DNA of 64,000 nucleotides, taken from Ecdyonurus torrentis (Eukaryota > Arthropoda > Insecta > Ephemeroptera > Heptageniidae). The stretch is taken from NCBI GenBank assembly GCA_949318235.1, contig OX439131.1, positions 6,474,768 to 6,538,767 of the forward strand, in the 5' to 3' direction. This document shows, in pieces, positions 12,985-28,163 of the stretch (positions are counted from its first letter, which is position 1; each line of letters begins with the position of its first letter). The translations under genes and the position numbers were made by a program. The notes under the pieces are model-generated. The model was not told the DNA's origin, searched no databases, and saw only the letters and a list, made by a program, of their open reading frames with translations.

Positions 12985-13140
12985 TCAGGTATGTAAATCC
13001 TGTAATAGGTAAACATTAGCCTGGAACAGGTAATGCAGGTAAAACAAGATATGTCTCACCTAGGTTAGGTGATATTGTGGTATATCAATACACTTATTAA
13101 TCTGATCCATATAGGTAAATATTTACCTGTTGTAATTTAC
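12985..13140 (+). repeat. Dispersed 'TCACCT..ATATCAATAC' family, copy 1
   Basis: It contains AATAGGTAAACATTAGCCTG (13004-13023) and the core TCACCTAGGTTAGGTGATAT running to 13091. Related sequence recurs at 25715-25861 and 33731-33895. A 16-bp palindrome AGGTAAATATTTACCT (13113-13128) lies at its right side. The unit looks like a decayed non-autonomous transposon; its limits are approximate. Confidence 0.5.
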
Positions 13141-14051
13141 ATGATTCATGTACCTGCCATTAGTATACTCCTACTCCCTACTCCTTCAACTGAACAACTA
13201 GCTAACTTCCGGTTACCTGTTAAACTCACTCAGTTAAAAGGCTCTACCTATTACAATTATAAACGAGCGAGCTTCTATCATGAACAAGACTATAGTAATT
13301 GTTTCCGTGTGTAATGATTTAAATAGAAACTTTTTGTTTGTACGCCCCATGACTTGCATAAAGTTATTAATTTGAGTGAATGGAATTAAATCCCCTCTCA
13401 ATCATGCTAATTAAATCATCTCTTATACCGGTGAATTTTCTTATTAATTTTATTCAATAAGTTTTTTAATTATCTTAAATCTTGTGCGTTATATTTAAAT
13501 ATTATGTTCTACCTGCAATAGTTTAATTAAAAAAAAAATATGAAACTCTTATGCTTAAATGTAAGAAATTAGAGGTTGGTTCATTGCGCTTCTGTTTGGT
13601 TACGTCACCACCTGTAAAAAAAAGTATTCTAATTTTATATGAAATGCTAACAGTATAACTATAATGCTATATGTACTGGGATGGGATTAATTATAATATG
13701 CAGTACATGTATTAAATATAGTAGAAATTAACCTTGTATCAAATACTAAGAATTAATATATAAACTATATAATTCAATAAAATACTGTTAATATAAATAA
13801 AAAATATTGCATGGAATGGTTAATTTTATAAGATATCATCATAATATTTACTTTGTAATGATAGAAATTCAAATATGTATTTAGAGTTATATTATGTATT
13901 AAACATAACTCTTGTTGATATACATTTGCGTTTTCTCTCAATATTATATCTATGAGTAAATAGTTTGTAAAATGTAGTAGTAGAAATTTATTATGTAGTT
14001 TGTGAATGTAGTATAATAGTATCAAATGTCAACCAAGTAGTGAGCAAATAT

Positions 14052-14193
<142 letters not shown>

Positions 14194-14344
14194 GACTGTG
14201 TCTGTACTGTATAAAGCCAATATTTTAAAAGTTGCTTGACAAACCATTTCAATATATCTAAGTGCACCAGGCAAATACATTGTATGTGTTTTATATTACT
14301 TTAGTATTTATTTACAGTAAAAATTCGTATCCGTATCACGATAG

Positions 14345-14366
14345 AGTGAGCGAGTGAGCGAGCGAG

Positions 14367-14426
<60 letters not shown>
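14345..14426 (+). repeat. (GAGY)n to (GA)n compound microsatellite
   Basis: GAGTGAGCGAGTGAGCGAGC leads into 57 bp of pure AG (14370-14426), in the same orientation as the array 150 bp upstream. Confidence 0.9.
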
Positions 14427-14428
<2 letters not shown>

Positions 14429-14889
14429 CTGATACTGCTGATTATACCTCCCTTATGACGTTAAAGTTCATTTAAGTCCATGATGTGTGTGTGTGTATGT
14501 GTGTATATATAAGTTACACGTTATAAGTTATAATTCCCAAATAGAATAACAGATTGATTTAATTAATTAATTATCAAAAGTGATATATTACGCATACTTT
14601 GTAGATTTAAGAAATAATGTAAACAATTATCAAAATGTTAGTGCCTACTATGTTATTTTAGTATGTTATATATACTTATCATATTATATCAATTTTAATA
14701 ATATTAAAATCAGTTTCATTAATATTAAAATAGAATTAAAAAATGTGTTTTATAGAAATTATCTTAATTAGTAAATTTAATTATAAGTTTTTGAAAAACG
14801 GTTAAAAAAAAGGTAAATATATTTACCATCAACAAAATGTCTACAAAAATTAGATGTTTAAAAAAGATGATAAGACAAGAATTTGTGTG

Positions 14890-15110
14890 CGTTGTGGTGA
14901 AGCCTGGGGTTACATTTGTAATTACTGGCAAAGCTGACGTTACGTTGTAGACGTAGCGGATGCTTCTGGTGCCCGCAGCTACAATACTCGTCTCTCTGGC
15001 TTGCTTGCTTGTTCGCTCGCTCTCTCGGCGTGCGGTGGGACAGCCAGGATTTGTGGGGAGATCAACACAGCTCTGTCCACTTTTTTTTTTCTTGTATCAA
15101 GAAAAATGTG
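14890..15110. other. GC-richer island near AG arrays
   Basis: CGTTGTAGACGTAGCGG and GCTCTCTCGGCGTGCGGTGG stand out from the AT background; TTGC units (CTTGCTTGCTTG) also occur near 39508 and 60725. No open frame of note. Regulatory or leader sequence is possible. Confidence 0.25.
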
Positions 15111-16481
15111 CACTTGTCTCTATAAAAATATATTGAAATAAATTGTTGTTGCTGGTGTTTCAACTATCATTATTCTTTCCGTAACGTTTTATAGCAACAC
15201 GTATAGTATAGTGACGAAGTATTTGAAATTATTACTTTATTTAGCAAATTGGTTTGTCAACACTTTTAAATTCTAATACAAATCAGCTAAACGTAAAAGT
15301 CACAAACTTTTTTTTTCCGCAATGCCATTAATTTTTGTTTCATGTAATTCTTATTACGAGAAGAGCAAAGTTGTAATAATTTTTTCAACACGTTTCATTT
15401 TTACAAACTATTTAAAACCAAGTAATCTCATGCCAGTATTTCAAGTTTCAAATTAAGTTTCAAATCAAGTTTCAAATAATATTAAATATATTTATAAAAA
15501 AAATGGGGCTTATTAGTGCAGCTTGCTAGCCAATTATAAAAATAGATATAAAATTTCCTGCAATACTCGATTTAATATTGCGGGACCATATTTATCGTGT
15601 GTTATTGCGCAAACTACAGCTGTGAGGCCAGACAAATTTATACACATTCTTCGTAAACATATTTACCGATAACAAACATCGAAACCATTGTGTGAATGGA
15701 ACAAGATTTAATGTAAAATGCCTGAAATTCAGTGTTACATTTTTAATCCTGAAAAGGAAAATTCTTGATCAATATTATTATATATTTTTTGCTATCTAAT
15801 AAAATATAAATTTAAACTATTTTAGAATGTAATATAGTTATTTTAAATCGTATATTCGATAAACCACATCTAAAATATTTATGGCATTTTTTTTTTATTA
15901 CTACTTATAATAATACATTAATACTACACAACGCTATACAATACAGTGCTTATATTAATGCTTCTCTCAGCTTACAGAATAGAACTTTTATTAAAGACTT
16001 AAAATTAGTATTTGTTTGTAAAACATACGCAAACTGATACACACGCATTTCATTTAACAATAAAATAATAATCATACGTGCTTACATTGGATTAAAAATT
16101 ATATAAAATTATTTTAATTTACATAATTTTAGAATAAATTGAATCGCTTATATCCTATATTATGGTTGTAATAAATATTTTACCTGTATTCTAATATTAT
16201 ATTCTTAACAAAAATTATATACTTATATTGTTTATGTTTGTATGAAAATAATACCAAAGGTTTTATAACATACATAATATATTTAACTAAAATCCTTTTA
16301 ATCCTAAATGCATATGAGAGAGATAATTAATAATACTTATTTTAAACATATAATACATTACTTTACTATTGCTATAATTTGAATACCACATTTTGTGCAC
16401 AGGCAAAAATGCAAAATAATTATTTATTTTGCTAGCCTGATTGCAGCAACAAAACATAATTTATGCTATATTAAAAAAATA

Positions 16482-16520
16482 ATTATGCTGCATAATGCAT
16501 AATGCACAATGCAGCATAAT
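16482..16520. repeat. GCATAAT-rich hairpin
   Basis: ATTATGCTGCAT (16482-16493) pairs perfectly with ATGCAGCATAAT (16509-16520) around 15 bases made of the same AATGCA words. TTATGCT recurs around it (16461, 16547, 16561). A small fold-back or transposon-end remnant. Confidence 0.4.
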
Positions 16521-17260
16521 GCAATATGTTTTACAGTATTTATGCTGAAATTTCAAATATTTATGCTAAATATGATATAAAAGCAGTATACATTACGTAA
16601 ATTATTTTAACCATGAATATTTATGTTGGTTTTACTTAACTGTATTAAAAAATATATATATTGTATCCTATACTTTATTATTGTTGAATAGAAGAACTTG
16701 AATGTAGAGTGTGGGAGCAATTATTTCTTCACTCGCGAGATAAACTGAAAAGCTTTCGTGTTTACAGAATTGGTCCCTTGAGGACTAACACAAGATTTGT
16801 GGATCTAATTTAACCATGTAAAAAAATACAAAGAAATAGAAAATCTAATATAAAATATTTTATCACGTTTTTAACACATATATTAACCCAATTAAATACT
16901 TAGCTTAAAAAAAAAAAAAAAAAGTTGAAAGTATGTGTAATCAAGCTACGTATATTAGAATTGTAATTGAAAAAGATTCTTTATTTTTTTTCATTTAATT
17001 GATTCCTTCAATCGTATACATTTGTATTCGTCAAGGTTAATTTTTTACAGAAAGGTAAAAAAAAAGTAATAATAATAAAATAAATAAGAAATAAACTAGG
17101 AGAAAAATATGTTAGATTACGATATTTAGTAATAATTTATCGTATAAGTTTTTAACATAAGTATAAAATAAAGACGTTATTTTATTGTATATTGATTTCT
17201 TTGTCAAAATTACATAAAAGTTAACGTTATTCATTGCTTTTGGTATACTGGATCTATGCG

Positions 17261-17278
17261 ATGTACTGTACAGTACAT
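17261..17278. repeat. Perfect 18-bp palindrome
   Basis: ATGTACTGTACAGTACAT equals its own reverse complement. Similar GTAC-rich palindromes occur at 12675-12690 (TGTACATATATGTACA) and 11529-11540 (CTGTACGTACAG). Function unknown. Confidence 0.6.
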
Positions 17279-18497
17279 ACATACAATATAATGTTCCGGT
17301 ACTTTGAAAAGAGTAATATTTGTTTATATTTTGCCACATTGTATTATTAGGATTACTGTTTTCCTAACCTTTTATAATATATGCGAGATGTTACATGGTC
17401 ATGTATAAAAAAATAAATAAAAACTAACCAAAGTTCCGGAAAAGTATCGATATAATATGATTCTCTTTCCTAAATTTAAAGCATGACTTTGCCCGTATGT
17501 ATCATCATATCAAGGTGTCAATACAGATTAATTTGATCTCAAGTTCATAAATCATTGGTTGATAGAGAATATTAAGACCCTTATTCTATATAACGTCATT
17601 TTTGAACAAAAAGATATAATAAGTTTTCGATGTAATGATAAATATACGATAGAAACGAAAAAGAAGAAAAAAAAAACTTTTTTTATAGCAATTTAGATTT
17701 GAGTAACAACCCTTACATAAAGGGTAATTTGTAATTACGTTTAGTATTTTCTTGTATCGTTTTTTTTTCCCTTTCTTTACTTTAATACTTTTATGATTAT
17801 ACTTCATTATTATATATTTTTTTCATCGTTCAATATATTAATGAGATATTAATGACTTGTAACATATAATCAACCCCTGAATTGAAAGAAATCAGAGAAA
17901 ATATAGCGTTAATTTTATTTTATATAAAAAAATAATTCAATTAATTATATTTGAAATCATGTGTTAGTACAAACTGCGTCATTTTAACTTTAAAAAAAAA
18001 ATCACATATTTTAATATAAGTTTAGTAAAAACTGAGAACAATGAGAATTACAACATGATAAGATTTAAAAAAAAAAAAATCCATAAGCACGTCTCACTCT
18101 ATTCTTCTTCAATATAATAGTGATAATAATTTTGCCAGCAAGATTTTATCAACCACTCCACAATTATTATTATGTCAAGGTAATGGCTTTTTATGTGCAA
18201 AAGAAAACCCTGTTTTTATAAACTTATTGCATCTTCTTTTCTATTATATAATGCTGAATCAATATTGTTCTATTTAATTTTTTTAATTTTATTCTTGTTA
18301 CTATATTTAGGAACTATTTCAAAGATTTGAGAAAGTTATTTACGAAATAACAAAAGTATGTAGCACGTCATGTACTTAAATTATTGGGCATTTAATGGGC
18401 GTTTTCATTGTCTAAACAAATAATGTTAAAATTATTAAATCATTATTGAATAAAATTTTAGTGATTGATAATTTTTTCGCAAAAATTTCTTTTGCGC

Positions 18498-18525
18498 AAA
18501 AAAAAAAAAAAAAAAAAAAAAAAAA
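18498..18525 (+). repeat. A28 homopolymer
   Basis: Uninterrupted run of A after TTTTGCGC. Confidence 0.9.
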
Positions 18526-20754
18526 TGATACTTATTTTTTTAAACAATTTATATTAGTTAATGGGAAGGCCGTGGGGGCACTATTGGAGGAAGGGAACAT
18601 TGATTGAAAAGACGTTTATATCATTATAGTTGTAGTTTGAAACTGAAAGTGGATGATTTGAGTATACTTGCAATGCATACCTAATGATAGAACTGGAAGT
18701 TGAAAGGTACCGATGTAACGCGTTTTATATTATATAACATAAGAATCAAATAAAAGTTTTAACTGTTAAAAATATTATTAGTAAAATCAAATCCAATGAA
18801 TAAAAGCATTTAAAAATGAAAACATGCATTACGGTGTTAAATATACACATATGAGAAGAGGAAATTCAACGTTCTAGTTCCTTCTAATGACATCCAATTT
18901 TATTTTAAATTCAATAAAAATTCAATGATCTATAATAATTTTTTTTTTATTGTAAATATATATGACAGGATTAACGCTTTCTGTACTTAATGTTGCTACG
19001 TCAATAAAAAAAAAAGCTTATTTCTTATGATAGGTTATGCTCTAAATCTGTAATAAGCTACAATAATCTTATAAACTAGAATTTATCAAGAGTAAAAATA
19101 TTTGAAATTATTCATCCTCTAAACTTAAGAGTTATATTTATATTTGAGAGAAGAAATATTGTAAATATTTAAGTATTAATACAAAATTATTAATATTTTA
19201 AATATTCCACCAATATTAAAATTTATAGTAAGATTTTCAGCTTAAAGCTATCGTAAACCCACACTTTATTTACAACCTTTTAGTACATTATACAATTAAC
19301 TGCCAAATTAATGATGCTTATTTTTACTTTACTTAAATCGTGACGTACTGCAAAATCTACTCATCATGCATAGTAAAACTTCTCATAGTTAATGACCTGC
19401 TAGTTAAAATACTGTCGTTAATAATCTCTTAATTTTTTCTTTTCTGTCTTTAAGTTACTAAATATTTGAACTTCTAATTAGTAACACTTAATAAAAAATA
19501 AAAAAAGTAAAAGTAAAGAAATTCAACCTGTATAGAAAATTAAAATTCTTGGCTAGAAGATTAAATTTCTTAAATTTAAGTATATTTGTATTGTATTCGT
19601 GTCAAAATGTAATAATTCTAAAATAAAATTACACCTTTCTGATTCTATTGTTTGCATAATAGAACATGCACGAAATTCAAATTGTATTTTTACATTTCGT
19701 GTGTATCTATTAGTAGTAAACACACACAGTCATTACGATATTATGTACAGATAATATAAATATAATATTGTATGGAAGTAAAACGATATTAGTAAGCCAA
19801 AGTTCATAGCCTTATTTTACGTGCAAAATATTAATAAGCTAACATAATTTAAAATCAAGCAAGAAAATATATTAATTATAGAAACAATAGTTTCATATTA
19901 TTATACAATGGATGGTTGATTTTTTGTAAGTGCTGCCTTTGATGTAAAGGTGATTCATCACCTTACAATATAGTCAGAAACATTACTTGATTCGAAATGG
20001 AATTGATTCGACATGGAATTGATTCAAAAAAATAAAAGTAGTGGGGATGTAGTGGTAGAGATGACGACAGTGATGGGAGGGGGGGTGGGGTATGCAAATT
20101 TCAGTATTATTTGGCAACATTGCCAATAAAATATAAAATTAAAAGTACTACCTTTTTAATTGAAAAGTGAAAATGATTGATTTAACTTGAAAAGAAATGG
20201 TACAAGATAATTGACTCTGAAAGCCTAGAAGAGTGCAAATAACAAAATTTCAGGTCTAATTTAAGCCCGAGATTAATATAATAGAACAATATCCTGACCC
20301 ATCTTTTTAAGAGAAATACATTAAACCATTACACCAAAGATAAGATTACCATGCTACTTAAAATTTTAACTCAATTTCAAGTTAGCTTTTATAATGAAGT
20401 ATATTATCTGCTAAAAATTAATATTCTTATGATTTACTTTTAAAAAGTAACAAAAGAAAATTAAAATTCATAATTCTTATCTTGAATAATGAGAGGAAGA
20501 AAATCTTTATAAAATAAAAAGTGCGATTGTATTGATTTTTTCTTAATAATAACTTTATCTTCAAGATTTTTTTTTTTTTAAAGTACGGCTATCAAATTTC
20601 ATGATGAGAAGACAATAAGTATAAAATTTTCTCAAGTATTATATAAAGTAGGTTGGGTAAAGATTTTTTCTTTTGTTTTAAAAGAGTACAAAGGATCATC
20701 TTGTGATTTCGTATCTTATAGTCATTCATCTCTTTGTTTTAAATCTGCTTCTTT

Positions 20755-20880
20755 CATTCAACCCCACCTCCCTCATCTTCCCCCTCGTGACTGGTGGTTC
20801 TCGAGTACACGTAGGGGAAGTACCGACCGATCAAGATGCTATCTCCTAGCAAGAGAGACCACCACGCGATATTTCGTTTG
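20755..20880. other. GC-richer island
   Basis: CCTCCCTCATCTTCCCCCTC and CGAGTACACGTAGGGGAAG with AGCAAGAGAGACCACCACGCG. No exon supportable. Confidence 0.25.
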
Positions 20881-21963
20881 AATCATCATTACCAACACTA
20901 TAAACTACACAAATATAAGCACTTAGTCTTGTAGCAAATGATATATAATAATAATATAAAAAATATTTATATATATAATTCACTCAACCTATATAATTTT
21001 TATATGAAAAGAAATAATAATTATAATTGGTTTAAAAAAAATTTAATGATCATTTTTCTTATTCACAGTAAATTGATTTCTTTATTTAGTTTCATTTGTA
21101 AGATTTTTATCAAAGAATATCACGTAAAGTAAATTTATGGTTTATTTTTTTTTATAAACTTATTGTACTCATTAATAAAGATGTTCATGAAAAAGCAGTC
21201 CGTATAGATATTTTTAGAGAACAAATTAAATCGGTTTAATGGTTAACGCTTTATGTATGTGTTATTTAGCATTTTAGATTTCTATCATATAAAATTCAAT
21301 AGTCGTTTAAAAACTCAATTCAAAGAAAGGTTGACTATTATCTCTTTTATATAGAAAATTGACAAATAATGGTGCAGTTTATACCACACAATGGAATAAA
21401 CTGCACAACGTGTGACTTAATACTGTAGAAATTATTTAGATATACGGTGGATTGGTGAGCCGTTATTAATAGAATAAACTTTCAACTTCGCGTGGGTTAC
21501 TGAAACAACGGCCAGTCAGTACTGGTGGGAGACAGGAATAGATATGTCATCATAACTAAACATTTCTACCATTTTACTTGTGTAAAATATTGAAATACGC
21601 ATGGGTATCAATGCATGGAGAACATATTATGTACACATATTTATGAATAACAATCCACCTACCTACGCACAAACAAATTTTATGATATGTAAAAAGAAAA
21701 TAAATTTCAAATTAAATTATTACCTGGAATACGTGAAGCTATTACGCAGATGATTATGCAACAAATTCAGCTATTAAATATAACAGGTTGTAGACCAACA
21801 ATAGATGATAAAATAATTCTCTTTATTTTATATAGTAATAACAAAGTTGATGTTACATAATTGACTAGAATGAGTAATTATTATTACGATTTTAAATACG
21901 ATTTCGAAATAAAATGAAACAAAATTAAATTTATTTCAAGTTGTCAGAGTTGTCAGAAAAAAA

Positions 21964-21966
<3 letters not shown>

Positions 21967-22009
<43 letters not shown>
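21967..22009 (+). repeat. (GA)n microsatellite, 43 bp
   Basis: Uninterrupted GA array. Confidence 0.95.
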
Positions 22010-22011
<2 letters not shown>

Positions 22012-22675
22012 TTAATTTTAAATAAAACAATGTTATCGTACATTTTATAATAATGAATTAAAACTTCCACAAGAAGAACAGAAAAAAAACTATAAATAAC
22101 ACTACTGCTAACAATAATATAACAAGAAAAAAACAACAACTTGATAACACAATATTATACATAATATAAATAAAATTTATACTATATTTTCTTAATATTT
22201 ATTATATGCAATAACGTCACTTGTTACTTGGTATAAAAAAAAGGTCATGAATAAATTCAAAACATAAACTATGATGATAGCAAAAAAGTAGGGTACCAAC
22301 ATTTTTTTTTTCTTTGTTACTCACAGGGTAAAACACTTGAATGTTTCATTGGCAATAAGAGAACACGATAGTCTTGTACATACACAAACAAAGAAATTAA
22401 TATTTTACTTTTACACACAGAATATAATATAATAAAACGAACTATACATTTCATATTATTTAATTCATAACGTACATGCAAACTTTTTTTTTTCTTTTTG
22501 GGATAATCAAATTAAATATTTTTGTTAAAAATTATATGAACAAACACAACAAAATAAAAGACAAAAGAATTATAATAATAGTTTGTTTTTTTTTTTCTAT
22601 TTTTTTTTTAGTCGAACGTACGAAGCTCACGTTATATTATGTATTAAAAAAAAACTAGCCGAGTCACGCTAAGGT

Positions 22676-22702
22676 AAAAAAAAAAAAGTGTATGCGGATG
22701 GT
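22676..22702 (+). repeat. 27-bp repeat, forward copy
   Basis: Twelve A then GTGTATGCGGATGGT. The exact reverse complement, including the number of T, is at 44789-44815. The similarity stops on both sides. A homopolymer tail joined to a unique 15-mer suggests a retroposed fragment. Confidence 0.5.
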
Positions 22703-25700
22703 ATGCAAATCTTGCACGCCACACTATGTTATACTCACGCATCTTTCAAGACATATTACTCTATTACTAATCTGGGACACGAACGTAAATTTTCATAAAC
22801 ATTATGTACACTATTGTATAATGTTACTTTTTTATATTATATTATAGTGTATGTATGTATTTTTTTTATATTATATGGTCATAAAATATAAGAAGTAATA
22901 CAAAATTTTTAAAGGTAAAAAAACTGTATATTTTTATAGAATGGAAGTTTGAAAACGATATAATATATATTATGAATACAGCTTTAAAAATAAACCAAAT
23001 TAAAGATTTTAAAATATTAAATTTAGGGAAATTAGTTATGACGGTTTGTTGTGATAATGACTGTGAAATTTTACACTTATATAATTATTAAAAACTCACT
23101 CCATAGCCAAAACATATTCTTCAGTTATTATGGAGCACTGTATAAAAGAAAAGGGAAAAATAAAAAGTTAAATTTTAGTAATATCGTTATACAGTATGGC
23201 TATTTTAAAATATGGATTTGCAATAATAATAACAATAATGCAAAAATATTGATTAAAGAGGTGTACAATAACAAAACACTATAATTTTCTGAAATTTCTT
23301 TTTTTTATTATTATTAAGGGGAACATAATGTAAGAAAGTATTGATCGTTTGAAAAGAAAAAAAAAACACAATTTTAATAGCAATAAAGATTGCAAAAGAG
23401 GGTTTCGTTACCTAACACTATACTAGTGCGTGTAAAAAAAAATCTTCAAGTCCAGGCTGTTATTAGTTTTCTTTTTTAGAATAAATTACTCGTATATCAA
23501 TTTACATGTTCCATATTCAAGTCTGGACAAGAGTGCATGTCACGTCACTAGAATTATCTATGTTAATCATATTTGGTTTTTCAAATTAGAAAAAAAAAAA
23601 AACACATGACCTCGAATAAAAAATTTTATGTTGTTCATTTTTATAATGGCATTAAATATTAAGAAGACTACTTTAAGGAAAGTGATATTTTTCTTTTTAT
23701 AGTGAGTTAGTTTTTATTCTATAAATTTGTTCAAGGCAATGTAGAACTAAACTGTTATCAAAAAACTAATAAATTTATTATTATTTTACGTTTTTTCAAA
23801 ATAATTGCAAACAATTGTAATAAAATAATACAATAAAATTTGAAAAAGTAAGAAAGGCTTTAAAAAAGATGTAAAAGATAATCAAGAAAAACTATACATT
23901 AATATATTATTAAAGTAATTCATTATATATTTAGAAATCTGTTAAATTGGAGTTTAAAATCACTAACATTAAATATTAAAATATAGATTTATAACATATT
24001 AAATGGTATTGTAAAGTTTTTACTTCTATATAGAAAGTGCTACTTTATGAAAAATTAAAAACATCATAGCATAATATGTACTCGTTCTTGGTTATAATAA
24101 CAATAATAATTATAGGCTTAAATAGCTAGATATATACTGCACGTATTATACTGAATGTTTCTATATACTATTATTTCCTCTATTACTATTTATTACAATG
24201 ATGTTTTCACATTAAGATACATAAACAATTAAGTATCATAATAATTGATATACTTATACGTAACATATAACATCAATAATCTTTCAGTCTCTTGATAGTT
24301 ACAGTTACGTGTTCTATAAATTTAACATAGTATTATAATATATAGATGTTTATATATTATATAACATAGAATATTTTAATAAAGTAATATAGCTTGGTAA
24401 AACCAAAAGGGAATGTGAAAATTATTATAATAGTGGTAACAATTTTGTGGTTAATCGATCAACTCATATAAATTCCATGCAATATAATATTTTATTATTA
24501 TTATAATATTAATTTAATTGCATTTTATTTATATTTAATAGATAACCACAAATACGAGGTTTTTGATTTCAAAACTACTATATTATAACAAAAAAATTAT
24601 GAAGTGGTTATATTATTTTAGTATTTTTTAAATGTTTATATTGTGTGAATATTTTCATTATTATATAAAAAAATGGAAAATATAAATTATTTCTCATATA
24701 TTTAAAAATATATACTGGGATGTAATTATTTTATGTATTTCTCTAAAAATATATGATAATATAAAATTTATAAAATTATTCAAATTCATTTGCTAATATA
24801 TATTTAAATATTTTTCTTTGAATAAAGCAATTGATATATATTTTTTTTATATATTTTATTTTTCATTTAATTTTTATTCGTTGAGGGAATTATAGCAAAA
24901 ACCTAGGCTTGAAGCATGATATTTTCAGGAGTGATTACATGAACATGATATTAATACTTTCAGCACCAAAATATATATTAGGACGCGTACAGTTTTCCTC
25001 AATTGATCTTTGAACTCTGACCCATTTATAAGTACAAAATAATTTTTTATGGCTTTCATGGTCGTATTTTTAATATTTTTTTCATCATGACAAAAGTTAT
25101 ACCAAATAATAATTTTCCATCCATATATAAATACTTATATACTCGTATATGATGTCACAAAATCCAACAAAGCTGTAATAAAATTCATCTAACCCGGTTA
25201 ACCATGTTAATAAACTCACATTTTTTGTTTTTCTAGTACATGTTGTAGGGGTTGGTTCAGGGCTCAGACAAGTCTATTATAAATCTCATCATTAAGCAAT
25301 CACTAATATTTATAATTATTTACCTTAATTTTTGTTATCACACAGCTTATTTTGCAATTTAATTTAGACATATAAAAATATAATGGTTTTCCAGTATGTG
25401 TATGCAGGGACCATTAGAATATTAGTATTTCTTGCACGCTAACGATTACCAATAAAATCCTCTGACATTAAATTCCAATAAACTAAAATATGGTACATAT
25501 CATACGTTCTTCATATACTTGTATGTATAGAAAGTCACTTGGGACTATGGAATTATTAAAAATATACATTTTCTGTTCCGCATTTTTTTGTTTTGTTATA
25601 ATTTAAAAAGTTTTTTTTTTTATTATTTATGGATGGTCTGAGTGTGACGAATCACAAATCTACGTTGTTTTAAAAAAGAAATGTTCTTGATGATAGAAAT

Positions 25701-25714
25701 ATAAATAATGTAAA
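22703..25714. other. Gene-free AT-rich DNA
   Basis: Very AT-rich, few CpG, no arrays and no credible frame. I see nothing to annotate. Confidence 0.6.
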
Positions 25715-25861
25715 TTACAATAGGTAAATATTAGCCTAAAGTGTGTGTTCATGATATACTTTATAATATAATATGCAATTGTGTCACCTACTGCAAGAAA
25801 AGTAAAATATAATAAAGGTGTATTTCACCTACATTAGGTAACATTGTAGTCTAGTAATATC
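25715..25861 (+). repeat. Dispersed 'TCACCT..ATATCAATAC' family, copy 2
   Basis: AATAGGTAAATATTAGCCT (from about 25719) matches copy 1 with one mismatch, and about 85 bp later TCACCTACATTAGGTAACAT (25825-25844) followed by TGTAGT..ATAT matches the core of copies 1 and 3. A further GCAGGTTAATATTTACCT near 26164-26181 may mark its far end, which would extend the copy to about 470 bp. Confidence 0.45.
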
Positions 25862-26951
25862 ATTTTCACACGGAGAAAATTAAAATATGTAATAATCATA
25901 CGAGTGCAATTTCAGCAACATTTATTCATTACATAACATAATTTATGATATATTGCTTAAAATTGACCTCGCCCTTTTAAAAATGTATGTATACATTTTT
26001 TTCTATATGCTTTTTTTAATCAAGGTGATTATTTAATTTATATTTATAAAACAAGTATACAAAATATCACAAATATTATATTTTTCAGTATAATTATTTA
26101 TGTTATTCCAATTTATCAACATTTATGTCATACAGCATACTTTAAGTAATTTGTTATTTTTATGCAGGTTAATATTTACCTTTTAGATTTTATTAAACGT
26201 CCAATGTCTATACAGAGTAGAACATGTCATACAGCATATCAAGTAATCTTACAAATTAGTATCAAAATATATACAAATCTGAAATAAAAATTTATTTTAT
26301 CAATACTTCACATTATTTTCTGCCAAATAACCTGATTCAGTGTAATCATAATTTCAAGATAATCGTAAGAAACAAATAAAACTTCTATTTTGAAACAGCA
26401 ATGTAATATATCAGAAGAAAATTTCAATGACTGCAATGCCATAACGACGATTTACGCAGTCTTTATTAGATTTAAATAACACAAAATTTCAAAGAATACA
26501 CTCTCCAAAAATCGTTTTATTTTACAACAGTTGTAACAATATTTTTCGTAATGAAAATATGACGCAAATACACAGGAAAAAAATTAAACGCAAACATTAT
26601 TGTTTCCCACAAAAAGGAAAAGCTTTATATATATATATTATGAAATTTAATTCATTTAATTTTATTATTAGTGTTACTGTTATTACAAAAAACAAGTAAT
26701 AATTTAATTGTATTAAATTTACTTAAACAAAAAACAAATTCACACGGTTTGTATGATATTGTTAATTAAATAATATTCAAATGAACAATAGTGGGTTTAT
26801 TGTTTAATCAGAATAACTCTGTATATTTTCTTGATTAATTTAATTGCTGTGAGTGTGTTTTATTTATGCTAACTTTTTTCACAAAGGAGTAGTAAAAGTA
26901 ATCAAAACTGCAAAAAAAGATGATAAATGTAACGTTATCGCTTTCTCCTCT

Positions 26952-26956
<5 letters not shown>

Positions 26957-27044
<88 letters not shown>
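26957..27044 (+). repeat. (CT)n microsatellite, 88 bp
   Basis: Uninterrupted CT array preceded by pyrimidine-rich TTTCTCCTCTTCTTT. Confidence 0.95.
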
Positions 27045-27046
<2 letters not shown>

Positions 27047-28163
27047 TTGTACAGCAATGTTTTGTAAATCGTAACATGATACAAGTGAGATTTAACCAAA
27101 AAATAACAATCAAATTAAATTAAAACAAAGTAAATGTTTGCACATTATGCCAACCAGTATATATTTATAATCAATGTAATGTTTGTTGTTGTTTTTCGTG
27201 TTTATATAGCATTCCAATTTGTTTTTCACAAAACAATGCGCATCATTGGGAAAAAAATGGATATCAAAAGATTGAAAACAAAAGATATTTTAGAACTTAT
27301 AAAATTTAATTAAAAAAAATCCCTTTGGTTGAATAAATTTAATGTTTAAATAAAAAAAAATGTATACAACAAAGCGAAAAGTTTCAAGTTTTGTTTGTTT
27401 GTGTTTCTGTATGTTATTCAAGTGAAAGAGAGCGTAGAAGTGCGTAAATAGTAAAGCTCTTCAGTAAATTAAACTCTCTGTTTAAACACACAAACTGGTT
27501 GCAATAAAAAATAAGTAAATCATATTTTGCATGCTATTAGGAAAGAATGAATAATTCTGTAATTGTTAAAAAACTATACAATATACATACGTGCACATTG
27601 GAACTTGTTGATAGAATATGATTTGTAATTTTAATTGTGAAGGAAACAAAATAGTATACATAAATTTATGTATATATTAATACATAAAATTTTATAAAAA
27701 AGAAGAGAGAAAATAATATAAAATATGATATTCCAATTAAAAAATAACAAAAGAAAGAATAATTAATCAGTATTACCATCGTCGCAATATTTTCACTTGT
27801 AAAATAAAATATTTACATAAATTTACATTAAATAAAAATATTATACGAATATGTTTTATATATTTGAAATTCAGAACAGAGATAGTGAAAAGATAGTAGA
27901 AAAAACGAGTGAAATGAGACAAAAAAATAATAAAATAAAATTAAAAGTTTATTTTTGTTAACCATTTTTAATACATAATATTAAAGTATTATGAAGTTAT
28001 CATATTGTAAGTATGAAAAGGAAATTCCTTTCATTTCAAGAGAAAGTTATAATATACAATATTAGTATGCATGCATCTGTTATGATATGATATATAGAGT
28101 TAATATTATAATAACAATGGACCGAAATATGCATGACCTCTGTTGGTAATCATTGTTTATATT

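Larger units (their letters stand above)
15111..21966. other. Gene-free AT-rich DNA
   Basis: Holds the hairpin at 16482, palindrome at 17261, A28 at 18498, a G-rich patch near 20074-20091 and the island at 20.8 kb. No coding signal. Confidence 0.6.
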
